A stretch of DNA of 30,529 bases from CAYLHS01 sp964383535 (GCA_964383535.1 CAYLHS010000021.1:1-30529); one strand, 5' to 3'. Numbered from the stretch's first letter, positions 7,236-15,221 are shown. Notes: generated by a model from the letters alone, not told the origin. A program made the numbers and translations.

Positions 7236-9131
7236 ATGGATCGGAGTCGGCTCACCCACCCTCTCGTTCGTGAGAACGGGGCCCTGAGAGAAGCGTCGTG
7301 GGACGAGGCGCTCGACAGGGCCGCAAGCGGCATCAGGTCGGTCGCGGACACGTACGGTGCGAGTGCACTTGGAGTGATGAGTTGCTCCAAGGGCACCAAC
7401 GAGATGAACTACCTCGCTCAGAAGTTCGCCCGGGTCGTACTCGGTACCAACACGATCGACTCCTGCAACCGCACTTGACACGCTCCGAGTGTCGTCGGTC
7501 TGGCGACAGTGTTCGGAGCAGGTGGTGGCACGAGTTCCTATCGAGAGGCGGAAGAGACCGACCTCATCGTCTTGTGGGGCTCGAACGCTCGTGACGCCCA
7601 CCCGATCTTCTTCCACCACATCCTTCGCGGTGTCCGCAGCGGCGCAAAGCTGATCGTCGTCGACCCCAGGCGCAGCTCGTCGGCCGAGTTCGCCGATCTC
7701 TGGCTGGGTATCGACGTCGGATCCGACATCGCTCTCGCCAACGCGGTAGCACGCGAGATCATCGCTGCCGGCCTCGAGAACTCGGAGTTCATCGAGCGAG
7801 CGACGGTCGGCTTCGACGCATACGCAGACGCAGTGGATGAGTGGACCCTGGACCGCGCAGAGAAAGTCACGGGGGTCCCCGCCACAGCGATCAGAGAACT
7901 GGCCCATACGTACGCGCAGGCGTCCACGGCACAGCTTTGTTGGACGCTTGGGATCACGGAACATCACAACGGCACCGACAACGTGTTCTCGCTCATCAAC
8001 CTGGCGCTCCTCACCGGCCACGTCGGACGCTGGGGCTCCGGCCTCGTCCCGGTACGAGGCCAGAACAACGTGCAGGGCGGTGGCGACATGGGTGCTCTTC
8101 CGAACAAACTGCCCGGTTTCAAGGACGTGACCGACGACGTCGAGCGAGCCCGGTTCGAAGCCGTCTACGGGACGACCTTGCCGGCCCAGAACGGCTGGCA
8201 CATCTCCCAGATGTTCGACGCGATGGAGAGAGGACATCTCAGGTCGGTGTACGCAATTGGGGAGAATCCGGCCCAGTCGGAGGCCGACGCTGCCCGGGCA
8301 CGGCGTCTGCTCGGCGGCCTGGATCATCTGGTCGTGCAGGACATGTTCCTCACGAAGACCGCTCAACTCGCCGACGTGGTGCTCCCTGCCGCCGCCGGCT
8401 GGGCGGAGACCGACGGCACGTTCACGTCCTCGGAACGTAGGATTCAGCTCGTTCGAAGGGCGGTCGATCCCCCAGGGGAGGCTCACGACGACCTCGTGAT
8501 CATTGCCGATCTCGCGGCGCGACTGGGGCATGACTGGGGTCACCCGACCGCCGAGGAACTCTGGGACGAGCTTCGAAGCCTGTCGGCGATCCACGCCGGG
8601 ATGAGCTACGAGCGGCTCGCCGAGCATGGCGGCTTGCAGTGGCCGTGTCTCGATGAGAATGATCCGGGCGCGCCGTTCCTCCACGGACGGCTCTGGAACG
8701 ATCCCATCACCGGCCCACCCGCCCCATTCACACCTGTCGAGTGGGTATCGCCTATCGATGAACTCGACGCCGAATACCCCATCCGACTCACTACCGGGCG
8801 ACGTCTCGACTCATACAACACCGGCGTTCAATCGGGGAGGTTCTCGTCACCAAAACGGTGGGGCGAGAGCATCGACCTGTCGCCTGAGGACGCCGCCGCC
8901 CATGGCCTCGCGGACGGCGACATTGCACGTGTGGTCTCGAGGCGGGGGAGCGTCGAAGCGCCGGTTCGCACAGACAGCAACCTTCGTCCCGGCTTGGCGT
9001 TCATGACATTCCACTTCCCCGACCAGGTCGACACGAACCTGCTCACCAAGGACGCTTGGGATCCCAAGTCCGGTACGTCCGAATACAAGGCGACGGCCGT
9101 CAGGATCGAACAAGGAGGGGAGCGCCGATGA
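7236..9131 (+). CDS. fdhF: Formate dehydrogenase catalytic subunit, selenoprotein (in-frame UGA = Sec81)
   Basis: The 631-aa subunit carries the Mo/W-bis-MGD active site for formate oxidation or CO2 reduction. Translation passes through TGA 7476-7478 in the context SCNRT-U-HAPSVVG. That is the family active site, where Sec (or Cys) is followed by His. The frame is open on both sides, and the domains continue normally through LWGSNARDAHP, RGQNNVQGGGDMG and the C-terminal dinucleotide-binding domain (LTTGRRLDSYNTG). A SECIS-type hairpin follows the UGA. The protein starts directly at the RLTHPLVRENG segment, so it lacks the N-terminal Fe4S4 domain normally fused to this family; that domain ends the third operon gene. 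Its TGA stop overlaps the next ATG (ATGA). Selenocysteine machinery is not in this window. Confidence 0.93.
7479..7519 (+). promoter_or_regulatory. SECIS element of fdhF
   Basis: Lower arms GCTCCGA (7482-7488) and TCGGAGC (7513-7519) pair perfectly. The upper stem TGTCG (7490-7494) pairs with CGACA (7504-7508). The apical region holds a possible bulged U (7495) and GGUCU (7497-7501). The upper stem begins exactly 11 nt after the UGA, and the loop GGU sits at +19 to +21, matching the geometry known for E. coli fdhF. SelB would bind here to deliver Sec-tRNA. Confidence 0.88.
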
Positions 9132-10864
9132 TCAGCCGGACCGAACGAGTCGCGATCGACCGTGTGCTCGGATCCGAGCCGATCGGATGGGGTGAAGGCG
9201 TTCGCTCCGCCACGGGCGGCAGGATGGCCCGTGGGGGTGCCGAGCTGCGCGCCAGGCGGCACTTGCTGCTGCCTGCACTCCACGCGGCGCAGGACGCCGT
9301 CGGGTCGGTGACCCCCGAGGCACTCGATTACCTCGCTGACCGGCTCGGGGTCGCACCGGCAGACTCGTTCGGTGTTGCCACGTTCTATGATCTCCTGCGA
9401 ACGACGCCCGGGCCGAGCGCGACGGTGCGAGTCTGCGACGACATTGCATGCTCGGGTGCGTCGCTCGGAGAACTCGGCCAGGATGTTGCGGTCGAACCTG
9501 TCTCATGTCTCGGGCAGTGTGCCCATGGCTCGGCAGCGCTTGTTCAGGTTGTAGGTCTTCCCGACGCAGTTGTGGCGCCGGTCACCCCAGAGCGAATCAG
9601 ACGTGCGATCGAAGGGCGTCCGCCGCAGGCCGAGCCGGATGAGACCGGGGGAGCCATGGATCTGCTCGCGAGAGTGGGCGTGGTCGATCCGACGAGCCTG
9701 GCCGACTTCCTTCGCCACGGAGGCTACGCGGCGCTCGAGAAGGCACTTGCCATAGGGCCCTCCGCGGTCATCGGCGAAGTCGAGCTGTCGCTGCTTCGTG
9801 GGCGCGGCGGGGCATCATTCCCGACGGGTCGCAAGTGGTCGGCGGTGAGCCGATCCAGGGCGACCACCAAGTACGTCGTCTGCAACGCCGACGAATCGGA
9901 GCCTGGCACGTTCAAGGACCGGGTCGTCCTCGAGCGGGATCCATTCGCTGTTGTCGAGGCGCTGACGATCGCCGGGTTTGCCGTCGGTGCCGAGAAGGGG
10001 TTCGTGTACGTTCGAGGCGAGTACCCACTCGCACGTCGACGGATCGAGTCGGCGGTAGCGGCCGCACGAGGCGCAGGGCTTCTCGGCGGGTCGATCATGG
10101 GCACCGATTTCGCCTTCGATGTCGATGTGCGCAAGGGTGGTGGCGCCTATATCTGCGGTGAGGAGACCGCACTGTTCAACTCGGTGGAAGGGTTCCGAGG
10201 TGAGCCGCGGTCCAAACCCCCGTTTCCGACCGAGGCGGGGCTGTTCGGAGCACCGACGGTGGTCAACAACGTTGAGACACTCATCAACATCCCGTCGATT
10301 GTCTTGGGAGGTGGGAAAGCGTTCGCTGCCCTCGGCCGAGACGGGTCAACCGGTACCAAGCTGTTCTCCGTTTCGGGCAGGGTCCTCGAGCCCGGCCTGT
10401 ACGAAGCTCCGTGTTGTGCACCCCTCGGCGATGTCATAGAACTCGCTGGAGGACCGATCGGCACGTTCAGAGCGGCGTTGGTCGGAGGAGCGGCAGGCAT
10501 CTTCATGGGCCCCGATCGCCTCACCGACAGCATGTCGTTCGAGCATCTGGCGGCCCTTGGAGAGTCCTACGGCTCGGGAGCGGTCGTCGTCTTCGACGAG
10601 ACCTCCGACATGGAGGCGGTTGTCCGCCGAATCGCCGAGTTCTTCCGCCACGAGTCGTGTGGTCAGTGCGTGCCGTGTCGCGTCGGCACCCAGGTGCAGC
10701 AGGAGGCGCTCGGGAGATTCCTGGACGGCGATACCTCCCAGCGGCGCGTTCTCGAGGATGTCGATCGAGTCATGACCGACGCGTCGATCTGTGGTTTGGG
10801 GAGGACCGCGGCATCGGCGATTCGCTCCGCCTTCAAGCTCGGCTTGATCGGAGGCGCGCCATGA
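9128..10864 (+). CDS. NuoE-NuoF fused diaphorase subunit of NAD-dependent formate dehydrogenase
   Basis: The 578-aa protein joins two Complex I-like modules. Residues about 30-150 are a thioredoxin-fold [2Fe-2S] NuoE domain with ligands Cys103, Cys108, Cys127 and Cys131. Residues about 175-578 are a NuoF domain with the NAD/FMN signature RGRGGASFPTGRKW, then CNADESEPGTFKDR and GGGAYICGEETAL, and a C-terminal [4Fe-4S] site (Cys511, Cys514, Cys517, Cys555). It would pass electrons between the formate dehydrogenase core and NAD(H), as in FdsGB or HoxF proteins. ATG 9128 overlaps the fdhF stop and the next gene overlaps its stop, so the three are coupled. The in-frame sequence upstream of 9128 is inside fdhF and is not the start. 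Confidence 0.93.
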   Translation: MISRTERVAIDRVLGSEPIGWGEGVRSATGGRMARGGAELRARRHLLLPALHAAQDAVGSVTPEALDYLADRLGVAPADSFGVATFYDLLRTTPGPSATVRVCDDIACSGASLGELGQDVAVEPVSCLGQCAHGSAALVQVVGLPDAVVAPVTPERIRRAIEGRPPQAEPDETGGAMDLLARVGVVDPTSLADFLRHGGYAALEKALAIGPSAVIGEVELSLLRGRGGASFPTGRKWSAVSRSRATTKYVVCNADESEPGTFKDRVVLERDPFAVVEALTIAGFAVGAEKGFVYVRGEYPLARRRIESAVAAARGAGLLGGSIMGTDFAFDVDVRKGGGAYICGEETALFNSVEGFRGEPRSKPPFPTEAGLFGAPTVVNNVETLINIPSIVLGGGKAFAALGRDGSTGTKLFSVSGRVLEPGLYEAPCCAPLGDVIELAGGPIGTFRAALVGGAAGIFMGPDRLTDSMSFEHLAALGESYGSGAVVVFDETSDMEAVVRRIAEFFRHESCGQCVPCRVGTQVQQEALGRFLDGDTSQRRVLEDVDRVMTDASICGLGRTAASAIRSAFKLGLIGGAP

Positions 10865-11658
10865 ACATCACCATCGATGGCCGGTCGATCGATGTCGAGG
10901 ATGGGATCACGATTCTGGGGGCCTGCCGGGCCGAGGGGATCGACGTACCCACGCTCTGCTTCCTCGAGACGCTGGAACCTGCCAACGCGTGCAGGCTCTG
11001 CGTCGTAGAGGTGGAAGGATCCGCGGCGCTGGTGCCGGCATGCTCTCGCCGGGTTTCCGAGGGAATGGTGGTGAGGACGAACTCGGAACGCGTCACGCAC
11101 AGCCGGCGGATGGTGATCGAGTTCCTCGCCGCGACCACGGACATCTCACTGCTCGACGTTGAGCGGTACGGGGCCGATCCCGACAGACTCCCCATCGAAC
11201 GTCAGACGACCGGTCCCGATGTCGACAACGACCTCTACGTCCGGGATCTCGACCGGTGTGTTCTCTGCTACCGGTGCGTCGACGTGTGCGGGGAGCAGGC
11301 TCAGAACACGTTCGCGATCTCCGTGACCGGGAGGGGGTCGAGTGCAGCGATAGCGACGGAGTTCGACGTCGCCCTGCCCGAGTCGGCATGTGTGTTCTGC
11401 GGCAACTGTGTTGCGGTCTGCCCCACGGGTGCGCTCATGCCGTTGACCGAGTTCCAGATGCGGGCCGACGGTACCTGGGACGAAGAACGTCAAGAGGTGA
11501 CGAGGACCGTGTGTGCGTTCTGCGGTGTCGGGTGCAACCTGGACCTGCACGTCCAGGACGGGGAAATCGTGAAGGTGACGTCTCCTCTGGACCATGACAT
11601 CACGAGCGGGAATCTGTGCATCAAAGGTAGGTACGGTTTCCAGCACGTCGGGTCCTAG
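10861..11658 (+). CDS. Fe-S subunit: NuoG/HoxU-like ferredoxin ending in the Fe4S4 domain of the formate dehydrogenase alpha chain
   Basis: This 265-aa electron-transfer protein starts with a plant-type [2Fe-2S] domain (Cys33, Cys44, Cys47, Cys61). A two-cluster ferredoxin follows (Cys133/136/139/143 and Cys177/180/183/187). The protein ends with the molybdopterin oxidoreductase [4Fe-4S] domain (Cys218, Cys221, Cys225, Cys253), finishing at CIKGRYGFQHVGS. In one-chain NAD-linked formate dehydrogenases these modules precede the catalytic domain in the same polypeptide. Here the chain stops exactly where the catalytic subunit at 7236 begins, so the alpha chain is split and its N-terminal half is encoded last. 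ATG 10861 overlaps the previous stop. The TAG at 11656 is followed by two short hairpins. Confidence 0.92.
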   Translation: MNITIDGRSIDVEDGITILGACRAEGIDVPTLCFLETLEPANACRLCVVEVEGSAALVPACSRRVSEGMVVRTNSERVTHSRRMVIEFLAATTDISLLDVERYGADPDRLPIERQTTGPDVDNDLYVRDLDRCVLCYRCVDVCGEQAQNTFAISVTGRGSSAAIATEFDVALPESACVFCGNCVAVCPTGALMPLTEFQMRADGTWDEERQEVTRTVCAFCGVGCNLDLHVQDGEIVKVTSPLDHDITSGNLCIKGRYGFQHVGS

Positions 11659-11664
11659 GGCGAG

Positions 11665-11700
11665 CCCAGCCCACCCTGGGTCGTACCCCATACCTGGTAC
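11665..11700 (+). terminator. Two short hairpins after the fdh operon
   Basis: CCCAG (11665-11669) pairs with CTGGG (11676-11680), and GTACC (11683-11687) pairs with GGTAC (11696-11700). Neither has a T-tract; weak terminator candidates. Confidence 0.35.
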
Positions 11701-11831
11701 GCGATCGGGATCAGTTTGCGACCGCAGGGCGAGCCGTATCCCACCGAACGCGTTGCTCCAGCTCAGATCACGATGCGAGGTGCGAGGTACGGGGAGCAGG
11801 CGAACCTCGTTTGCCTACCGCGCCTCTCCAC

Positions 11832-11837
11832 TAGCCT
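11832..11837 (+). promoter_or_regulatory. -10 box TAGCCT giving a leaderless fdhD mRNA
   Basis: TAGCCT is followed by 7 nt and then GTG 11845, with no Shine-Dalgarno sequence. The rest of the 186-nt gap (11659-11844) shows only the two short hairpins. Confidence 0.55.
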
Positions 11838-11844
11838 GCACTTC

Positions 11845-12624
11845 GTGAAATCGACCGGGCGGGACGTCGTGAGGTTCGAGGATGGCGTCCCTTCAGAGCT
11901 GCACGACCAGGTCGTGGTCGAAGAGCCACTCGAGTTGCGTATCGGTGAGACTCCGATCGCCGTTGTGATGCGAACACCCGGCGATGACATCGATCTCGCG
12001 TTGGGGTTCGCGCTGTCCGAAGGGATCCTGATCGATCCGACCGAGCTCGAAGCGGTCGTGGAGGTGGGGGAGAACCGGCTCCGACTCGACACGAGCAGGC
12101 AGATCGACGCGGACAGATTCCGCCGCAACCTGTACACGTCGTCGTCATGTGGGGTGTGTGGCAAGGGATCGATCGATGCTGTGCGGATGACGGTTCCCGA
12201 GTTCGCCGATCGGCCGGCAATCGAAGGGTCCGTACTGGTGAGCCTCCCTGGGCGAATGCGTGCCCGACAGGAGACGTTCGCGAAGACGGGGGGACTGCAT
12301 GCTGCCGCTCTGTTCACGATGGACGGTGCCTTTCGCGCGTTGAGGGAGGACATCGGTCGTCACAACGCGGTGGACAAGGTCATTGGAGTGGCGGCCGCAG
12401 ACGCCTGGCCGCTGACGTCGCTTGCACTGATGGTGTCGGGCAGGATCTCGTTCGAGATCGTCCAGAAGGCGGCTATGGCGGGAATCCCCTGTGTAGCGGG
12501 GGTTTCGGCAGCGTCGTCGCTCGCGATCGAGCTCGCCTCAGACGTGGGGATGACCGTCGTCGGATTCCTCCGCGACGGAACGTTCAATCTGTATGTCGGT
12601 CGCCTGAAAGGAGCCACCGGATGA
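11845..12624 (+). CDS. fdhD: Formate dehydrogenase accessory sulfurtransferase FdhD
   Basis: FdhD moves sulfur from a cysteine desulfurase to the molybdenum cofactor of formate dehydrogenase, a step required for activity. The 259-aa protein has the catalytic CXXC at Cys102/Cys105 in SSSCGVCGKGS. The family stretches DIDLALGFALSEG (48-60), FTMDGAFRALREDIGRHNAVDKV and LMVSGRISFEIVQKAAMAGIP follow in order. GTG 11845 was chosen over in-frame upstream starts because the domain begins there and a -10 box lies 7 nt before it. It follows the fdh operon but seems to have its own promoter. The HAD gene overlaps its stop codon (ATGA). Confidence 0.95.
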   Translation: MKSTGRDVVRFEDGVPSELHDQVVVEEPLELRIGETPIAVVMRTPGDDIDLALGFALSEGILIDPTELEAVVEVGENRLRLDTSRQIDADRFRRNLYTSSSCGVCGKGSIDAVRMTVPEFADRPAIEGSVLVSLPGRMRARQETFAKTGGLHAAALFTMDGAFRALREDIGRHNAVDKVIGVAAADAWPLTSLALMVSGRISFEIVQKAAMAGIPCVAGVSAASSLAIELASDVGMTVVGFLRDGTFNLYVGRLKGATG

Positions 12625-13220
12625 GTGTCTCGGTCCTGTTCTTCGACATCGGAGGCGTGGTGCTGTCCAACGGATGGGATCGAGTATCCCGCCGCCACTG
12701 CATCGAGACCTTCGGACTCGACTGGGAGGAGTTCCAGGATCGACACGAATTCGTGTCCGAGTCATTCGAGACCGGATCGATGACGCTCGACGACTACCTG
12801 GACCGGACGGTGTTCTATCGGACGCGCAGCTTCTCACGGCAGGAATTCGTCGAAGGCATGTACGCAGAATCACATGCGATTCCCGGAACCCTCGAGTTCA
12901 TTTCGACATTGAAGAGCAGGTACCTCCTGTCCACGCTCAACAACGAGTCGAGAGAGCTGAACCAGTACCGGATCGCACGGTTCGGTCTCGACCGTGTTTT
13001 CGACTTGTTCCTGACATCGTCATACGTCGGTGTGAAGAAGCCCTATCGGGAGATCTTCCAACTTGCCCTGGACATCGCCCACAAGGCGCCAGACGAGGCC
13101 GTGTTCATCGATGACCGGCCGTTGAACCTGGATGGAGCGAAGGAAGTCGGGATGCACACGATCGAGTTTCGTGACATCGAACAGCTCGCGTCCGGCTTGT
13201 CGGAGCTCGGCGTCAGGTGA
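12621..13220 (+). CDS. HAD-superfamily hydrolase (subfamily IA, YihX-like)
   Basis: A 199-aa haloacid dehalogenase-type phosphatase. Motif I is FFDIGGVVL: the nucleophile Asp is present, but the usual second Asp is Gly, as in the YihX/epoxide hydrolase N-terminal branch. Motif II is STLNNES, the motif III lysine lies in GVKKPYREIF, and motif IV is FIDDRPLNLDGAKEVGM. Substrate is unknown; sugar or nucleotide phosphates are typical for the branch. AAAGGAG at 12607-12613 and the ATGA overlap with fdhD fix ATG 12621. Co-transcription with fdhD does not by itself imply a role in formate dehydrogenase maturation. Confidence 0.88.
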   Translation: MSVSVLFFDIGGVVLSNGWDRVSRRHCIETFGLDWEEFQDRHEFVSESFETGSMTLDDYLDRTVFYRTRSFSRQEFVEGMYAESHAIPGTLEFISTLKSRYLLSTLNNESRELNQYRIARFGLDRVFDLFLTSSYVGVKKPYREIFQLALDIAHKAPDEAVFIDDRPLNLDGAKEVGMHTIEFRDIEQLASGLSELGVR

Positions 13221-13221
13221 G

Positions 13222-13248
13222 GCCGGCACGGCGTGAGCACGTGCCGGC
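13222..13248. terminator. Strong GC hairpin between convergent genes
   Basis: GCCGGCACG (13222-13230) and CGTGCCGGC (13240-13248) form a perfect 9-bp stem with a 9-nt loop, 2 nt after the HAD stop and 13 nt before the end of the minus-strand deacylase gene. It could stop transcription from both sides. Confidence 0.6.
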
Positions 13249-13260
13249 TGTGACTTCGCT

Positions 13261-13719
13261 CTATGACAGGTCAGCCCGAACCGGCGCCACGAGATTCACG
13301 TAGTCGGCCGTCGACATCCTGATCGTCTCCTCGTGGTTTCCGGCGTTGAACACCATCTCGCTCGACGTGAATGCGGTGTCGAGATACACGGGCATGTCGT
13401 ACAGGTTGCCGAACGGTGGCTCGGCCCCTCGTTCGCAGTCGGGGCACAGGGGCGCGAACTCGGCCTCGGTCGCGAGCCGCACCGCTGAGCCGACCGCAGC
13501 CGACGCACTGGCGATGCTGATGTGGCGATTGGCGGATGTGACCGCCATCAAGGGTGAGCTCTCCGCCATGAGGATGACCGCTTTGGCGAACGCGCTACCC
13601 GGCACGTGCTCAACCGCGGCGATCTCCTGGGCCGTGTAGGCGGGACGATGGCGTTCCACTTCGAACACGACGCCGTTGTCTTCGAGATATGAACGGACTC
13701 GCACAGCGACTTTCGCCAT
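13261..13719 (-). CDS. YbaK/ProX-type aminoacyl-tRNA deacylase
   Basis: This 152-aa protein has the YbaK/EbsC fold, whose members hydrolyse mischarged tRNAs such as Cys- or Ala-tRNA(Pro). The conserved lysine is in GSAFAKAVIL, and the EPPFGNLYDMPVYLDTAF segment is typical of the family. Three starts are available (GTG 13728, ATG 13725, ATG 13719). The Shine-Dalgarno sequence is a full match to the 16S tail and runs through the first two, so ATG 13719, 8 nt after GGAGG, was chosen. It is convergent with the HAD gene and divergent from the whiB leader. Which tRNA it edits is not predictable here. Confidence 0.88.
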   Translation of the reverse strand: MAKVAVRVRSYLEDNGVVFEVERHRPAYTAQEIAAVEHVPGSAFAKAVILMAESSPLMAVTSANRHISIASASAAVGSAVRLATEAEFAPLCPDCERGAEPPFGNLYDMPVYLDTAFTSSEMVFNAGNHEETIRMSTADYVNLVAPVRADLS

Positions 13720-13723
13720 GGAC

Positions 13724-13734
13724 ATCACCTCCTT
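13724..13734 (-). promoter_or_regulatory. Extended Shine-Dalgarno AAGGAGGTGAT deciding the deacylase start
   Basis: This 11-nt stretch complements the conserved 3' end of 16S rRNA over its whole length. It overlaps the alternative GTG and ATG starts and points to ATG 13719. Confidence 0.7.
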
Positions 13735-13795
13735 CCACTACCGTCATATCGCGCGCGTCACGGGGATGCCTAGAGGCAGAGGTCCCGAAATTGCC

Positions 13796-13825
13796 TTGAC
13801 GACCCCTCGGCCATGGAGATAGGGT
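13796..13825 (+). promoter_or_regulatory. Consensus sigma-70-type promoter of the whiB leader
   Basis: The -35 TTGACG (13796-13801) and -10 TAGGGT (13820-13825) are separated by 18 nt. This is the best two-box promoter in the window. Transcription should start near 13832, giving a leader of about 139 nt before whiB. Confidence 0.65.
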
Positions 13826-13851
13826 GTCGCTACTTCATCTCGGGAGGTGCC

Positions 13852-13917
13852 ATGCGGATGCGTATTCCTGGAACAGAATCTGCAAGTTCGTCGCGTCCGC
13901 GGCTGTTCGCTCTCTGA
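13852..13917 (+). CDS. 21-aa leader peptide ORF upstream of whiB
   Basis: ATG 13852 follows GGGAGG (13842-13847) by 4 nt, and the ORF ends at TGA 13915-13917. It encodes 21 residues, rich in Arg and Ser, in a different frame from whiB. It lies about 20 nt after the predicted transcription start and 53 nt before the whiB start. Mycobacterial whiB7 has a translated upstream ORF that controls attenuation, and the downstream protein here looks WhiB7-like, so a sensor ORF is a reasonable inference. No homology to a known leader peptide can be claimed. Confidence 0.5.
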   Translation: MRMRIPGTESASSSRPRLFAL

Positions 13918-13926
13918 CACCACTGT

Positions 13927-13965
13927 CCTTCCGAGCCGCCGGACGTTTCCGGAAGGCGAAGGAAG
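13927..13965 (+). promoter_or_regulatory. Candidate attenuator: alternative hairpins in the whiB leader
   Basis: CCTTCCG (13927-13933) pairs perfectly with CGGAAGG (13950-13956), which leaves the whiB ribosome-binding site free. Part of the same left arm (CTTCC, 13928-13932) can instead pair with GGAAG (13961-13965), which overlaps the AAGGA ribosome-binding site at 13959-13963. TCCG/CGGA (13930-13943) competes with both. These mutually exclusive foldings are visible in the sequence; a regulatory role is inferred. Confidence 0.4.
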
Positions 13966-13970
13966 TATCA

Positions 13971-14267
13971 GTGAACGAAATCTATAGGCGTGGGACGTGC
14001 GTTGCGTCGGGCAAGCACGAGTTGTTCTTCTCCGAAGATCCGGCCGAGCTCGCACTCGCGCAGTCGCTGTGTGCCGAATGTCCGGTTCGGATCCATTGCC
14101 TTCAGGCTGCCCTCGAGGAAGGGATCGAGTGGGGTGTGTGGGGTGGCGTGATCTTCTGGGAAGGCCAGCCGTACTATCGGCGTCGCGGTCGTGGTCGACC
14201 CAGGCGAGGGGAGAGGGACCTGCCGTTGGAAGCGGACGTTGGCGAGTTGTGGGCGCTCGTTCAGTAG
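13971..14267 (+). CDS. whiB7: WhiB-family [4Fe-4S] regulator, WhiB7-like with AT-hook
   Basis: WhiB proteins are actinobacterial Fe-S transcription factors that bind the primary sigma factor. The 98-aa protein has the four cluster cysteines (Cys10, Cys34, Cys37, Cys43) and the WGVWGG turn (54-59). Its C-terminus has RGRGRPRRG (72-80), an AT-hook. An AT-hook just after GVWGG and an IF segment is the layout of mycobacterial WhiB7, which activates antibiotic-resistance genes. GTG 13971, 7 nt after AAGGA, was chosen; the frame is open upstream to 13824, but that part overlaps the leader ORF and has no WhiB features. The sigma factor gene converges 3 nt after its stop. The WhiB assignment is firm; the WhiB7 subgroup is likely but not proven. 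Confidence 0.88.
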   Translation: MNEIYRRGTCVASGKHELFFSEDPAELALAQSLCAECPVRIHCLQAALEEGIEWGVWGGVIFWEGQPYYRRRGRGRPRRGERDLPLEADVGELWALVQ

Positions 14268-14270
14268 CGA

Positions 14271-15197
14271 TCAGGGGGCGTACATTCTCCTGATCGCCGT
14301 CGGGTTCGTGGGGTGGCGGAGCTTGGCGAGCGCCCTGGACTCGATCTGACGGATCCGTTCCCTCGTGAGGTCGAAGAGGCGGCCTACCTCGTCCAGGGTT
14401 CGCGGAACTCCGTCGTCGAGACCATATCGCATCGTGAGGACGATACGCTCACGATCGTCGAGCTTGTTGAGCACATCGACAAGGTCCCGTTTGCTCATCT
14501 CCAGAGCGACCAGGTCGAAAGGTTCAGGAGCGTCGGCGTCTTCGATGAAGTCGCCAAGCGTCGCCTCCTCATCGCCTACGGGCTCGAAGATCGACACCGG
14601 TTCTGGCGCCACTTGCATCGCCTCGATGACCTTTCGGACTTCGAGCCCGGCGTGATCCGCGATCTCGTCGGGGGTGGGGATCTGCCCTGATCGCTTCCGG
14701 AGGTGGTTCTCGGCCTGACGCACCTGGGAGATTGTGTCCATCATGTGCACGGGCACTCGGATGGTGCGGCCCTTGTCGGCAATCGCCCGCGTGATCGATT
14801 GCCTGATCCACCAGGTGGCGTAGGTGGAAAACTTGAAGCCCTTCCGATACTCGAACTTCTCGATCGCCTTGATCAGCCCGAGGTTGCCTTCTTGGATCAG
14901 ATCGAGGAGTCCGAGACCCGAGTTCGCGTAGCGTTTGGCGATCGACACGACGAGTCTGAGGTTGGCGCTGATGAACTGCTGACGAGCTTCTTCGCCTTGT
15001 CGGGCGTACCGCTCAGCCTTGATGCGATCGTCGAACTGACCCGTGTCGAGGGCTTCTTGGGCCTTCTTGCCGAGTTCGATCGATTTGGCGAGTTCGACCT
15101 CTTCTTGGGCAGACAACAGCGGATAGGCGCCTATCTCATCCAGATAGCGGCGCAGAGTACCGCCATCATCCTTACGGTACGCCGACCGCATGGTCAC
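14271..15197 (-). CDS. RNA polymerase sigma-70 factor (RpoD/SigA-SigB type)
   Basis: The 308-aa sigma factor has region 1.2 (LRRYLDEIGAYPLLSAQEEVEL), region 2 with the core-binding and -10-reading segment (LDLIQEGNLGLIKAIEKFEY, FSTYATWWIRQSI), region 3, and region 4 ending in TRERIRQIESRALAKLRHP. There is no long acidic N-terminal region 1.1, so it could be a short primary sigma factor or a group 2 (SigB-like) factor. GTG 15197 follows GGAGGG by 5 nt; ATG 15191 is an alternative. The tRNA-Val gene lies upstream on the same strand, and whiB7-like converges. WhiB proteins act through sigma region 4, so this adjacency is suggestive. Confidence 0.94.
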   Translation of the reverse strand: MTMRSAYRKDDGGTLRRYLDEIGAYPLLSAQEEVELAKSIELGKKAQEALDTGQFDDRIKAERYARQGEEARQQFISANLRLVVSIAKRYANSGLGLLDLIQEGNLGLIKAIEKFEYRKGFKFSTYATWWIRQSITRAIADKGRTIRVPVHMMDTISQVRQAENHLRKRSGQIPTPDEIADHAGLEVRKVIEAMQVAPEPVSIFEPVGDEEATLGDFIEDADAPEPFDLVALEMSKRDLVDVLNKLDDRERIVLTMRYGLDDGVPRTLDEVGRLFDLTRERIRQIESRALAKLRHPTNPTAIRRMYAP

Positions 15198-15221
15198 TCA
15201 CACCCTCCCTTGGTGCCCGGC

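Noticed and set aside
7476..7478. TGA in fdhF as a pseudogene or frameshift
   Set aside because: The frame continues without shift, the TGA is exactly at the known Sec position before His, and a SECIS hairpin follows.
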